Of a stretch of 15,442 bases of DNA, positions 1 through 6,881 are shown in pieces (positions within the stretch are counted from its first letter, which is position 1; every line of letters starts with the position of its first letter). Under the pieces are notes generated by a model. That model was not told the DNA's origin. It did not search any database and saw only the letters and a list, made by a program, of their open reading frames with translations. This stretch comes from Limnohabitans sp. (GTDB lineage: Bacteria; Pseudomonadota; Gammaproteobacteria; Burkholderiales; Burkholderiaceae_C), in NCBI GenBank assembly GCA_018883305.1, contig VEQI01000034.1:1-15442 (forward strand). Reading direction: 5' to 3'. A program made the position numbers and the translations under genes.

Positions 1-12
1 TACACTCGCGCC

Positions 13-729
13 ATGAATCCGCTGCTCATGATCGAGGACGATGCGCGTTTGTCCCAAATGGTCGCCGACTACCTGACCCAGTCGGGCTATGCCGTGCTGC
101 AGGCCGGCAATGCACAGCAGGGCCTGGCCCGTTTGCAATCCGACCCGGCGCCCGCCCTGGTCATCCTTGACCTGATGCTACCCGACCTGGACGGGCTGGA
201 AGTGTGCCGTCGCATTCGACAACTTCCCGGGGAAGAGGCCCATACGCCGGTGCTGATGCTGACCGCCAAGGGCGACCCGATGGACCGCATCTTGGGTCTT
301 GAAATCGGTGCTGACGACTACCTCACCAAGCCCTTCGAGCCGCGGGAGCTGCTGGCTCGCATACGTGCTATCCAGCGCCGTCAGGACATGTCCCGGGGCC
401 GGGGCGCCTTGCCACATTCACCGGTAATGCGCTTTGGCACGCTGGAAATCGATCGCGACGCGCGCAGCGTCGCCGTGGCAGGCAAGCACTGCGAACTCAC
501 CTCCTATCAGTTTGACCTGCTGACCGTGATGGCAGAACGCGCAGGTCGCGTGCTCACGCGGGAGCAAATCATGGAGGCGGTCCGGGGGCGTGAACTGGAG
601 GCTTTTGACCGCTCCATTGACGTGCATGTGGGCCGCATCCGTGCGGCCATCGAACAAGACGTCAAAGACCCCAAACGGATCCTCACGGTGCGCGGGGTCG
701 GGTACGTGTTTGCCCGCCAGCAACACTGA
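13..729 (+). CDS. OmpR/PhoB-family two-component response regulator
   Basis: A 238-residue cytoplasmic DNA-binding response regulator. The N-terminal receiver domain (about residues 3-118) shows the acidic pocket E8-D9-D10, the phosphoacceptor D53 in the LDLMLPDLDG segment, the switch threonine T84 and the invariant lysine K106 in LTKPFEP. After a short linker, residues about 138-236 form a winged-helix effector domain of the OmpR class, ending with the typical RGVGYVF wing. Phosphorylation by the kinase encoded 71 nt downstream on the same strand should drive dimerisation and promoter binding. The overall pattern resembles RstA/CpxR-type regulators, but the regulon cannot be read from sequence. 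The ATG at 13 gives the normal family N-terminus; only 12 bases lie upstream in the window, so promoter and ribosome binding site cannot be judged. The class is certain; the stimulus is unknown. Confidence 0.95.
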   Translation: MNPLLMIEDDARLSQMVADYLTQSGYAVLQAGNAQQGLARLQSDPAPALVILDLMLPDLDGLEVCRRIRQLPGEEAHTPVLMLTAKGDPMDRILGLEIGADDYLTKPFEPRELLARIRAIQRRQDMSRGRGALPHSPVMRFGTLEIDRDARSVAVAGKHCELTSYQFDLLTVMAERAGRVLTREQIMEAVRGRELEAFDRSIDVHVGRIRAAIEQDVKDPKRILTVRGVGYVFARQQH

Positions 730-790
730 TCGATCATTCTTGACAGGCCGCCAAGCGCCCCTGAATGGGGAACTGGCACCGACATTTTTC

Positions 791-795
791 AGGAG
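791..795 (+). promoter_or_regulatory. Ribosome binding site deciding the kinase start
   Basis: AGGAG lies 5 nt before the ATG at 801. It favours this start over the in-frame ATG at 765 and implies that the kinase is translated from its own initiation site rather than by coupling to the regulator 71 nt upstream. Confidence 0.75.
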
Positions 796-800
796 TCCTC

Positions 801-2027
801 ATGCGCAAACCGCTGGGCATGCGACTGCACACCCGTCTGTGGCTGGCCTCGGTCATGGCCTTTGCCATCTTCACGCTGCTGGCCAGCTGGGTGGTGCGAC
901 AAACCACTGAACCCCCGCTGCGCGAACTGGTGGTGCGCAACAGCCAGGGCGAGATCATCGGGTCGGGTCAAGCCCGCTTCCGGCCACCCGATGTGCTGCC
1001 CGACGAAAACCGTCCGCCACCCCCTCCTGGACTGGAATACATGCCCTACGGCAAATTCGGCCCCGGCCCCGAGTTCCTGGCACACATGGACGATGGCCAA
1101 GTGCTGCATGTGCACATGCCGCGTGCCGCCCGCACGTTCTGGACGCGTCCGCCCAACGGGTTTTTATGGTCGCTCTCTCTGGTGGCCTTGGCCATGGCGC
1201 TGGCCACCTACCCCATCACTCGCCGACTGACACGTCGACTCGAGGCTTTGCAACAAGGCGTGCAGGCTTGGGGCCAGGGCAACCTGGCCGTTCGGGTACC
1301 CGAGCAAGGCAGCGACGAAGTGGCCTTTCTGGCGCGCCAGTTCAACCAAACGGCCGGTCAGATCGAGGCCTTGGTGCAATCGCACAAATCGCTGTTGGCC
1401 AATGCCTCGCATGAGCTGCGCACGCCGCTCACGCGCATTCGCATGGGTCTGGAGCTGATGGGCGACCAGCCCTCGCAGACCATGCGCGAACAAATTGCAC
1501 AAAGCATCAGTGAAGTGGATCAGCTGATCGAGGAAATATTGCTGGCCAGTCGGCTTGACTCCCCCGAGGCTGACTTGGGCAGTGTCGAAACCGTGGACCT
1601 GACCGGGCTGGCCACGGAGGAGTCGGTGCGGGTCGGCGCCGATTTGCGCTTGCTGGCCTCGCCCGACGAGTTGCTGGTGGCCGGCTATCCCCGCTTGCTC
1701 AGACGCTTGCTGCGAAATTTGCTGGACAACGCCCGCCACTATGGACCGCCTCACAGCGAGCTGGTGATTGAGCTCGAGCGTGTTTCGCCCGAAACGTTGG
1801 TGATGCGGGTGAACGATCGAGGGCCTGGCATTCCCACTCCACACCTGGAACAGGTGTTCGCGCCTTTTTTCCGCCTGCCCGGTTCGGCTGAAGGCGGTGT
1901 CGGCCTAGGTCTGGCCCTGGTACGCTCGATCGTCAAACGACATGACGGCCGTGTCTGGTGCGAAAACCGTCCTGGGGGTGGCGCCAGCTTTGTGGTGGAG
2001 TTGCCGGTTCAGGAAGGGCAAGCCTGA
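801..2027 (+). CDS. Membrane sensor histidine kinase (HAMP, HisKA, HATPase_c)
   Basis: A 408-residue inner-membrane sensor kinase, presumed partner of the regulator just upstream. Predicted order: short cytoplasmic tail, first membrane helix about residues 12-32, periplasmic sensor of about 85 residues, second helix about 120-138, HAMP about 139-192, HisKA with phosphoacceptor H204 in ASHELRTPLTR, and an ATPase domain with N box (N306, N310), G1 (D339-R-G-P-G343), F box (FAPFFR, 353-358) and G2 (GVGLGLAL, 366-373). All kinase motifs are intact. The periplasmic part is rich in proline, including a PPPPPG run near residue 75, and resembles no sensor fold I can name. The start at 801 is chosen because an AGGAG sits at 791-795 with 5 nt spacing; an upstream in-frame ATG at 765 would add 12 residues without such support. 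It is convergent with waaF. Confidence 0.95.
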   Translation: MRKPLGMRLHTRLWLASVMAFAIFTLLASWVVRQTTEPPLRELVVRNSQGEIIGSGQARFRPPDVLPDENRPPPPPGLEYMPYGKFGPGPEFLAHMDDGQVLHVHMPRAARTFWTRPPNGFLWSLSLVALAMALATYPITRRLTRRLEALQQGVQAWGQGNLAVRVPEQGSDEVAFLARQFNQTAGQIEALVQSHKSLLANASHELRTPLTRIRMGLELMGDQPSQTMREQIAQSISEVDQLIEEILLASRLDSPEADLGSVETVDLTGLATEESVRVGADLRLLASPDELLVAGYPRLLRRLLRNLLDNARHYGPPHSELVIELERVSPETLVMRVNDRGPGIPTPHLEQVFAPFFRLPGSAEGGVGLGLALVRSIVKRHDGRVWCENRPGGGASFVVELPVQEGQA

Positions 2028-2100
2028 GCCATAGGAAACGGACGAGGGGTCGGATCACCACCTCTCCCCGGCTCAAACCGGTTCAAGCAGGTCATGCCGC

Positions 2101-3156
2101 TCAGTCGGCCAATGCCTGCAACACCCGATCGGGACGAATGTCGTGCAAGCATCGCAAATGCCCTTGCGGACAGGTGCGCTGAAAACAGGGTGCGCAATCC
2201 AGCGGGGGTTTGTACTGCGGGTCCCATTTGAGCCAGATGACGTGCGCGCGCACGCTCAAGGGCGGTGTGTGTTCCGGGCTGGAGGAGCCGAACACCGCGA
2301 CCTGCGGCACGTCCAGGGCGGCAGCCACGTGCATCAGACCCGAGTCGTTGCTGACCACGCGCCAGGCACTGGCAATCAGGGCAAACGCCTGCGCCAGCGA
2401 CGTCTGTCCGGCCAGGTTGAGCAAGCGTCCCTGCCGCTTGCCAGGTTGCGCCAGCGCCACGATCTCCTCGCACACCGTGCGCTCCTTGGCCGACCCCAGC
2501 AGCACGACATCCTGGCCCAATTGCGCGGCCAGCTCGGCAAAGTGCGTCACTGGCCAGCGCTTGGCCGGTCCGTACTCGGCCCCGGGGGCCATGACCACAT
2601 GGCCTTGAGCCTGCAAGCCATGGGCTTGCAGGGCTGCTTGCTGCTGATCCGAGGAAACCTGCAAGCGGGGACGCAAGAGGTCATCGGCCCCCATTGCAGG
2701 CGAGGGCAGCAGGTCACCCTCGGCCACCGACACGCCCGCCAGCGCCGCATAAAAGTTCACCATGGGCGGGCGATGATCGCGCGGGGGGTTGGTGAGTCGA
2801 TGGGTCAACAACCCCAGTCGCCACTCGCCCTGATAGCCGATTCGAGTCGGGATGCCCGCCATCCAGGGCAGCAAGGCGCTTTTAAGTGAGTTGGGGCACA
2901 CATAGGCGCGATCAAAGCGGTCACGCAATGTTTTACCCAGCGCACGACGTTCAGACCACTGCAATGCGCCGTGCTGGAAAGGCAGATCGATCACGTCCGT
3001 CAGCCCAGGCATGGCCCGATAGACAGGCGCCACCCAGGGCAGCGCGGCCACGGTGACCCGCTCGCCACGGGCACACAGCCGCGCCATCAAAGGTTCGGTC
3101 ATGACGGCGTCGCCGATCCATTGCGGGGCGATCACCAGCGAGCGAGGGCCCGCCAT
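2101..3156 (-). CDS. waaF: ADP-heptose:LPS heptosyltransferase II (WaaF)
   Basis: A 351-residue GT-B-fold, GT9-family glycosyltransferase that adds the second L-glycero-D-manno-heptose of the LPS inner core at the cytoplasmic face of the inner membrane. The N-terminus carries the family signature APQWIGDAVM, whose aspartate (D16) matches the catalytic base of the family. The C-terminal half has the ADP-heptose-site segments PGAEYGPAKRWP (about 191-202) and NDSGLMH (about 270-276), followed by FGSSSPEHTPPL. A late cysteine cluster (CAPC, then CPQGH and a final RC) is typical of WaaF rather than WaaC. Start choice is uncertain: the ATG at 3156 gives the usual short N-terminus, while an in-frame TTG at 3168, only 5 nt after the preceding stop, would add four residues. 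Neither has a good ribosome binding site, so translation may be coupled to the zinc-finger gene upstream. It is the last gene of the minus-strand run. Confidence 0.93.
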   Translation of the reverse strand: MAGPRSLVIAPQWIGDAVMTEPLMARLCARGERVTVAALPWVAPVYRAMPGLTDVIDLPFQHGALQWSERRALGKTLRDRFDRAYVCPNSLKSALLPWMAGIPTRIGYQGEWRLGLLTHRLTNPPRDHRPPMVNFYAALAGVSVAEGDLLPSPAMGADDLLRPRLQVSSDQQQAALQAHGLQAQGHVVMAPGAEYGPAKRWPVTHFAELAAQLGQDVVLLGSAKERTVCEEIVALAQPGKRQGRLLNLAGQTSLAQAFALIASAWRVVSNDSGLMHVAAALDVPQVAVFGSSSPEHTPPLSVRAHVIWLKWDPQYKPPLDCAPCFQRTCPQGHLRCLHDIRPDRVLQALAD

Positions 3157-3173
3157 GGGGGTAGACAACGCGG

Positions 3174-3374
3174 TCAGTGGGCGGCGACTTTTTCGCCAGC
3201 CTTGAGCTTGTACACCGTGCCACAGTAAGGGCAGCGGGCCTCACCCGTGGTGGCCACGTCCAGGAACACCTTGGGATGGCTGTTCCACAGTGCCATCTGG
3301 GCCTGCGGGTTGGGGCAGAACGTGCCACCATGACCATTGAGGTCTTGGGCACGCAGTTCGACGACTTGTGTCAT
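3174..3374 (-). CDS. CHCC-type zinc-finger protein (zf-CHCC, NDUFS6-like)
   Basis: A 66-residue single-domain protein. The ligands C20, H33, C48 and C51 are spaced as in the zf-CHCC family, which also forms the C-terminal domain of the mitochondrial complex I subunit NDUFS6. The C-terminal knuckle is CPYCGTVYKL. In bacteria such proteins are small, free-standing and of uncertain role; zinc binding is well predicted, biochemical function is not. The ATG at 3374 has a GGAG eight bases upstream. It sits 18 nt after ilvE and 17 nt before the waaF ATG, so ilvE, this gene and waaF probably share a transcript. No nuo genes are in the window, so a complex I role is not supported locally. Confidence 0.85.
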   Translation of the reverse strand: MTQVVELRAQDLNGHGGTFCPNPQAQMALWNSHPKVFLDVATTGEARCPYCGTVYKLKAGEKVAAH

Positions 3375-3392
3375 GGCAGGACTCCGAAACGA

Positions 3393-4331
3393 TCAGACCT
3401 TGGTCAGCCAGTGCGCGTACTTTGGATTGCGTCCGTTGACGATGTCAAAGAAGGCGTTCTGGAGTTTTTCGGTGATGGGGCCACGCGAGCCGGCACCAAT
3501 CTCGATGCGGTCGAGTTCACGAATGGGCGTGACTTCCGCGGCGGTACCGGTGAAGAAAGCCTCGTCGGCAATGTAGACCTCGTCACGCGTGATGCGCTTT
3601 TGCACGATCTCCAGGCCCAGGTCCTTGGCAATGTGGAACACCGTGTTACGGGTGATGCCATTGAGCGCGCCGGCAGACAGGTCAGGGGTGTAGATCACGC
3701 CGTTCTTGACAATGAACACGTTCTCGCCGGCGCCTTCGGAAACAAACCCGCTGGCGTCCAGCAGCAAGGCTTCGTCGTAACCGTCATCCGTGGCTTCCAT
3801 GTTGGCCAGGATGGAGTTGCTGTAGTTGCTCACTGCCTTGGCCTGCGTCATGGTGATGTTGACGTGGTGACGGGTGTAGCTGGAGGTTTTGACGCGGATG
3901 CCGCGCTTGAGGCCCTCTTCGCCAAGGTAAGCACCCCAGGCCCAGGCAGCCACCATGGCGTGAATGGTGTTGCCCTTGGGGGACACACCCAGCTTTTGCG
4001 AGCCGATCCACACCAGCGGGCGCAGGTAGCAGCTCTCGAGCTTGTTCTCACGCACGACTTGTTTTTGCGCTTCGTTGAACTGCTCTTGCGAGAACGGGAT
4101 CTTCATGCGCAAGATCTTGGCGCTGTTGAACAGGCGCTCGGTGTGCTCTTGAAGACGGAAGATGGCCGTGCCGTTGACGGTGTTGTAGGCACGCACACCC
4201 TCAAAGGCGCCACAGCCGTAGTGCAGCGTGTGGGTCAGCACGTGGATCTTGGCGTCGCGCCAGTCAACCAGCTGGCCGTCCATCCAGATCTTGCCGTCAC
4301 GATCAGCCATCGACGGGGGCACTGCGCTCAT
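3393..4331 (-). CDS. ilvE: Branched-chain amino acid aminotransferase (IlvE)
   Basis: A 312-residue PLP-dependent class IV aminotransferase that interconverts leucine, isoleucine and valine with their 2-oxo acids using glutamate/2-oxoglutarate; cytoplasmic, last step of branched-chain synthesis. Visible features: N-terminal HTLHYGCGAFEGVRAY (about 34-49), the PLP lysine K165 in TMTQAKAVSNYSNS, the E199 region GFVSEGAGENVFIV, and a C-terminal EAFFTGTAAEVTPI segment that binds cofactor phosphate and is characteristic of IlvE over D-amino acid transaminase or PabC. Length matches the family. The ATG at 4331 has an AAGGA about 6 nt upstream. The 83-nt gap before it contains a small inverted repeat. 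Downstream, the zinc-finger gene follows within 18 nt. Confidence 0.95.
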   Translation of the reverse strand: MSAVPPSMADRDGKIWMDGQLVDWRDAKIHVLTHTLHYGCGAFEGVRAYNTVNGTAIFRLQEHTERLFNSAKILRMKIPFSQEQFNEAQKQVVRENKLESCYLRPLVWIGSQKLGVSPKGNTIHAMVAAWAWGAYLGEEGLKRGIRVKTSSYTRHHVNITMTQAKAVSNYSNSILANMEATDDGYDEALLLDASGFVSEGAGENVFIVKNGVIYTPDLSAGALNGITRNTVFHIAKDLGLEIVQKRITRDEVYIADEAFFTGTAAEVTPIRELDRIEIGAGSRGPITEKLQNAFFDIVNGRNPKYAHWLTKV

Positions 4332-4357
4332 GGAAATCCTTTCAGGTGAGGGAGAGA

Positions 4358-4380
4358 CGGGCTCGGGTGGAACCAGCCCG
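4358..4380 (-). other. Inverted repeat in the ilvE leader
   Basis: CGGGCT at 4358-4363 pairs perfectly with AGCCCG at 4375-4380 around an 11-nt loop, between the upstream gene's stop and the ilvE ribosome binding site. No T-tract follows on the minus strand, so it is not a normal intrinsic terminator. It could be a leader hairpin or chance in GC-rich DNA. Confidence 0.3.
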
Positions 4381-4414
4381 CGTCATGCATCGTACAGATA
4401 TCGAATAAGGGATT

Positions 4415-4831
4415 TTACGACCCGTCCTGGGCTGTCTCGTCGCCCGGGGGACGGACCAGGGTCCACTCGACCAGTCGCCCCTGCTCGAAACGGCAGGTGA
4501 CATGGGAGCGCGAGGCATCGGTCCAGCGGTAAATTTCGGGCTCTTCGCCCTGGACCGAACACAGCTCGCCCAGGCTTTTGGTAAGCGCCATGACGTGCAT
4601 GAGGTTCACACCCGACTTGAGCTTGGCATTGAGCATGACCGCGCTGCCCACAAAACCCACCGGGCGATCCGCCGCGCGCTTGAGCACGTGCACCATGCGA
4701 TTGAAATGCATCAGGGCCCACATCACCAGGGCCGTCACGGCAAAGGCCACGCCCTGCCAGCCATATGCTTGATACGCCCCAACGATGCCCAGCAAGGCGG
4801 CGATCGGGATCATCCATTTGGAGAAATTCAT
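4415..4831 (-). CDS. Small membrane protein of unknown function, RadA-linked family
   Basis: A 138-residue protein. Two closely spaced hydrophobic helices occupy about residues 5-20 and 26-42, followed by a basic stretch (HVLKRAADRPVG) and a soluble C-terminal part of mixed strands ending in SHVTCRFEQGRLVEWTLVRPP. This implies an inner-membrane hairpin with a cytoplasmic domain. I recognise the type as a family seen in Comamonadaceae genomes that is sometimes labelled glycerate kinase; nothing here (length, no nucleotide-binding motif, membrane helices) supports that label, so no function is given. The ATG at 4831 starts directly before the first helix; an in-frame ATG at 4876 would add 15 polar residues and would start 11 nt after the radA stop. 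Neither has a clear Shine-Dalgarno, so coupling to radA is possible. Confidence 0.75.
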   Translation of the reverse strand: MNFSKWMIPIAALLGIVGAYQAYGWQGVAFAVTALVMWALMHFNRMVHVLKRAADRPVGFVGSAVMLNAKLKSGVNLMHVMALTKSLGELCSVQGEEPEIYRWTDASRSHVTCRFEQGRLVEWTLVRPPGDETAQDGS

Positions 4832-4887
4832 GGGGGAGATTGTCGCGCAGGCTTGGGCCCGCGGCGAATCCGTCATCGCAGGTCGAT

Positions 4888-6264
4888 TCAGTCGAGTTCG
4901 CGCACCCGCGCGATGGCCTCGTCGATCCGCTCGATAGGCCACAAGGTGAGCCCCTCGATGGGCTTCTTGGGCATGTTGGCCTTGGGCACCAGCGCCACCG
5001 AAAACCCCAGCTTGGCCGCCTCACGCAAACGCTCCTGGCCGCGAGGTGCAGGACGCACCTCACCGGCCAGCCCCACCTCGCCAAAGGCGATGAATCCCTG
5101 CGGCAAGGCCCGCCCGCGCAGGCTGCTTTGAATGGCCAGCAGCACCGCCAGATCGGCCGCCGGCTCACTGATGCGCACCCCACCCACCGCATTGACGAAC
5201 ACGTCTTGGTCCATGCATGCCACACCGGCATGTCGGTGCAGCACGGCCAGCAGCATGGCCAACCGGTCGCGCTCCAGCCCCACCGACAGACGCCGGGGGC
5301 TGGGACCCCCACTGTCCACCAAGGCTTGCACTTCCACCAGCAAGGGACGGGTGCCCTCCAGCGTGACCAGCACACAACTGCCGGGCACCGGTTCGGCGTG
5401 CTGGCTGAGAAAAATCGCACTGGGGTTGCTCACCCCGCGCAGACCTTTGTCGGTCATGGCAAAGACGCCAATTTCGTTGACAGCGCCAAAGCGGTTCTTG
5501 ATGGCGCGCACCAGCCGGTAGCTGGAATGGGTGTCGCCTTCAAAGTACAGCACGGTGTCGACCATGTGTTCCAGCACGCGCGGCCCCGCCAGCGCGCCCT
5601 CCTTGGTCACATGCCCCACCAGCACGACTGTGACGCCCCTGGCCTTGGCCATGCGGGTGAGGTGTGCAGCACATTCGCGCACTTGCGCCACCGAACCCGG
5701 TGCGCTGGTGAGTTGCTCGGTGTATACGGTTTGGATCGAGTCCATCACCAGCACGGCGGGTTGAAGCTTGTCCACCGTGGCCAGAATGGTCTCCAGCTGG
5801 GTTTCGGCCAGCACCTGTACCTGGCTTTGCGTGAGCCCCAGTCGCTGTGAACGCAGGGCCACCTGAGCCCCCGACTCCTCACCCGTGACGTACAAGGTGG
5901 GATGCCCGCTGCGCTGCAAGCCATCCAGCGCCTGCAACAACAAGGTGGATTTGCCAATGCCCGGGTCCCCGCCGATCAGCACCACGGCCCCCGCCACGAT
6001 GCCGCCACCCAGCACGCGGTCCAGCTCCTCCTGACCGGTGGGGGTGCGGGCCACGTCTGCCGCCTCGATGTCAGCCAGCACGGCCACGGCCGAACTGGGT
6101 GCCAGGGCTGCCATGGCGCTGAAGCGGTGCTTGCCGCTGCCCGGTGCGGCCTGCGTGGACTCCACCAGGGTGTTCCACTCACCGCATTGCGGGCATCGAC
6201 CCAGCCAGCGCGGCGTGCTGCCGCCACAAGCGGAACAGGTATAGAGGGTTTTGTCCTTGGCCAT
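4888..6264 (-). CDS. radA: DNA repair protein RadA
   Basis: A 458-residue RecA-related ATPase that promotes branch migration and processing of recombination intermediates. Domains in order: a four-cysteine zinc finger (C10, C13, C24, C27), a RecA-like core with Walker A GGDPGIGKST (98-107) and Walker B LVMDS (D175), the RadA-specific KNRFG motif (256-260), and a C-terminal Lon-protease-like domain (about 285-458) with GGPSPRRLSVGL. All signatures are intact and the length is standard. The ATG at 6264 gives the conserved MAKxKTLYxCxxCG start; an in-frame TTG at 6288 is rejected because the extra residues are unlike the family. No ribosome binding site precedes the ATG, so the mRNA may have a short or absent leader. 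It diverges from hpaR across 119 bp and heads the minus-strand run. Confidence 0.97.
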   Translation of the reverse strand: MAKDKTLYTCSACGGSTPRWLGRCPQCGEWNTLVESTQAAPGSGKHRFSAMAALAPSSAVAVLADIEAADVARTPTGQEELDRVLGGGIVAGAVVLIGGDPGIGKSTLLLQALDGLQRSGHPTLYVTGEESGAQVALRSQRLGLTQSQVQVLAETQLETILATVDKLQPAVLVMDSIQTVYTEQLTSAPGSVAQVRECAAHLTRMAKARGVTVVLVGHVTKEGALAGPRVLEHMVDTVLYFEGDTHSSYRLVRAIKNRFGAVNEIGVFAMTDKGLRGVSNPSAIFLSQHAEPVPGSCVLVTLEGTRPLLVEVQALVDSGGPSPRRLSVGLERDRLAMLLAVLHRHAGVACMDQDVFVNAVGGVRISEPAADLAVLLAIQSSLRGRALPQGFIAFGEVGLAGEVRPAPRGQERLREAAKLGFSVALVPKANMPKKPIEGLTLWPIERIDEAIARVRELD

Positions 6265-6350
6265 GCCGCATGATACTGGATATATCAACAGCTTCTGCGG
6301 GCTATTTCATCATGGGCTTGCCTTGGCCGGCAGGCCTGGAACAATCCCTC

Positions 6351-6378
6351 TTGACAAACATTTAACAAGTTAAATAAT
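6351..6378 (+). promoter_or_regulatory. Sigma70-type promoter of the hpa operon
   Basis: A perfect -35 box TTGACA (6351-6356) is followed after 16 nt by AATAAT (6373-6378), five of six matches to the -10 consensus. The stretch is distinctly AT-rich against its surroundings. Transcription should start near 6384-6387, almost on the hpaR ATG at 6384, which agrees with the lack of a Shine-Dalgarno sequence there and predicts a leaderless or near-leaderless message. Confidence 0.75.
6360..6375. promoter_or_regulatory. Predicted HpaR operator (perfect 7-2-7 dyad)
   Basis: ATTTAAC (6360-6366), AA, GTTAAAT (6369-6375) form a perfect inverted repeat of 16 bp lying between and partly over the -35 and -10 boxes. 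Size and symmetry suit a MarR-family dimer. Bound repressor would block RNA polymerase directly, giving autoregulated repression of hpaR and the downstream genes; in known hpa/hpc systems the pathway aromatic relieves repression. I did not notice a second copy in the window. Confidence 0.65.
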
Positions 6379-6383
6379 TGCGC

Positions 6384-6881
6384 ATGGCCCATTCCTTCAC
6401 CCATCGCAATTTGCCCCGGCTGCTCTTGCAAGCCCGCGAGGCCGTGATGGTCCACACACGTCCCAGCCTGCGCCAGCAAGCCCTGAGCGACCAGCAATGG
6501 CGTGTGCTGCGGGTGCTGGGTGAGGACCACAGCCAGGGCGGTCAGGGCGTTGAAACCGGGCGCGTGGCCCGTGAGGCCTATTTGCTGGGCCCCAGCCTGA
6601 CCGGCGTGCTCTCGCGCATGGAGCGCGATGGCCTCATCACCCGCGAACGCGACCCCCAGGACCAGCGCCGCAGTGTGGTCCGTCCCACCGCACAAGGTCT
6701 GCGCCTGGTCGACACACTGTCTCGCACCATCGAGGCCCACTACGTCTGGCTGGAACAGTCCCTGGGCAAAGCCAAGCTGGCCCAGTTGTATGGACTGCTG
6801 GATGAATTGATTCAACTGGAGGGGCCTGTCAGCGCCACGGCCGCCCCCACGCCCCCCTCTCAACTGGAACCTACCTCATGA
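6384..6881 (+). CDS. hpaR: HpaR, MarR-family repressor of homoprotocatechuate degradation
   Basis: A 165-residue winged-helix repressor. The N-terminal helix RNLPRLLLQAREAVMVHTRP closely resembles enteric HpaR/HpcR, as do the recognition-helix region LLGPSLTGVLSRMERDGL (67-84) and the wing around DPQDQRR (90-96). Family members bind a palindrome upstream of their own operon and are released by 4-hydroxyphenylacetate or homoprotocatechuate. A small insertion near residues 50-58 (SQGGQGVET) and a proline-rich C-terminal tail (about 148-165) differ from the enterobacterial protein. The ATG at 6384 is chosen over an in-frame TTG at 6378, which lies inside the -10 box. The stop overlaps the hpaE start by four bases (ATGA), showing translational coupling with the first enzyme gene. 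Confidence 0.92.
   Translation: MAHSFTHRNLPRLLLQAREAVMVHTRPSLRQQALSDQQWRVLRVLGEDHSQGGQGVETGRVAREAYLLGPSLTGVLSRMERDGLITRERDPQDQRRSVVRPTAQGLRLVDTLSRTIEAHYVWLEQSLGKAKLAQLYGLLDELIQLEGPVSATAAPTPPSQLEPTS

Noticed and set aside
740..768. TTGACA at 740-745 as an internal promoter for the histidine kinase
   Set aside because: No acceptable -10 box at 15-18 nt distance (GAATGG or CTGAAT only), so a promoter is not supported.
2028..2100. Terminator between the convergent kinase and waaF genes
   Set aside because: Only an imperfect stem around 2044-2064 (GAGG/CCTC plus GGT/ACC with a bulge) and short CCGG repeats; no T-tract on either strand. No confident feature was seen in this 73-nt gap.
3177..4349. 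390-codon plus-strand open frame opposite ilvE
   Set aside because: Shadow of ilvE and the zinc-finger gene; composition is typical of antisense frames and no family is recognised.
4415..4831. Glycerate kinase annotation for the small protein after radA
   Set aside because: It is far too short, has membrane helices and lacks nucleotide- or glycerate-binding motifs.
4765..5850. 361-codon plus-strand open frame opposite radA
   Set aside because: Shadow of radA, whose own motifs are complete; no independent support.
6265..6383. Attachment site or direct repeats at the radA/hpaR junction matching the permease/alr junction
   Set aside because: Comparing both junctions by eye, I found no shared repeat, tRNA end or integrase.
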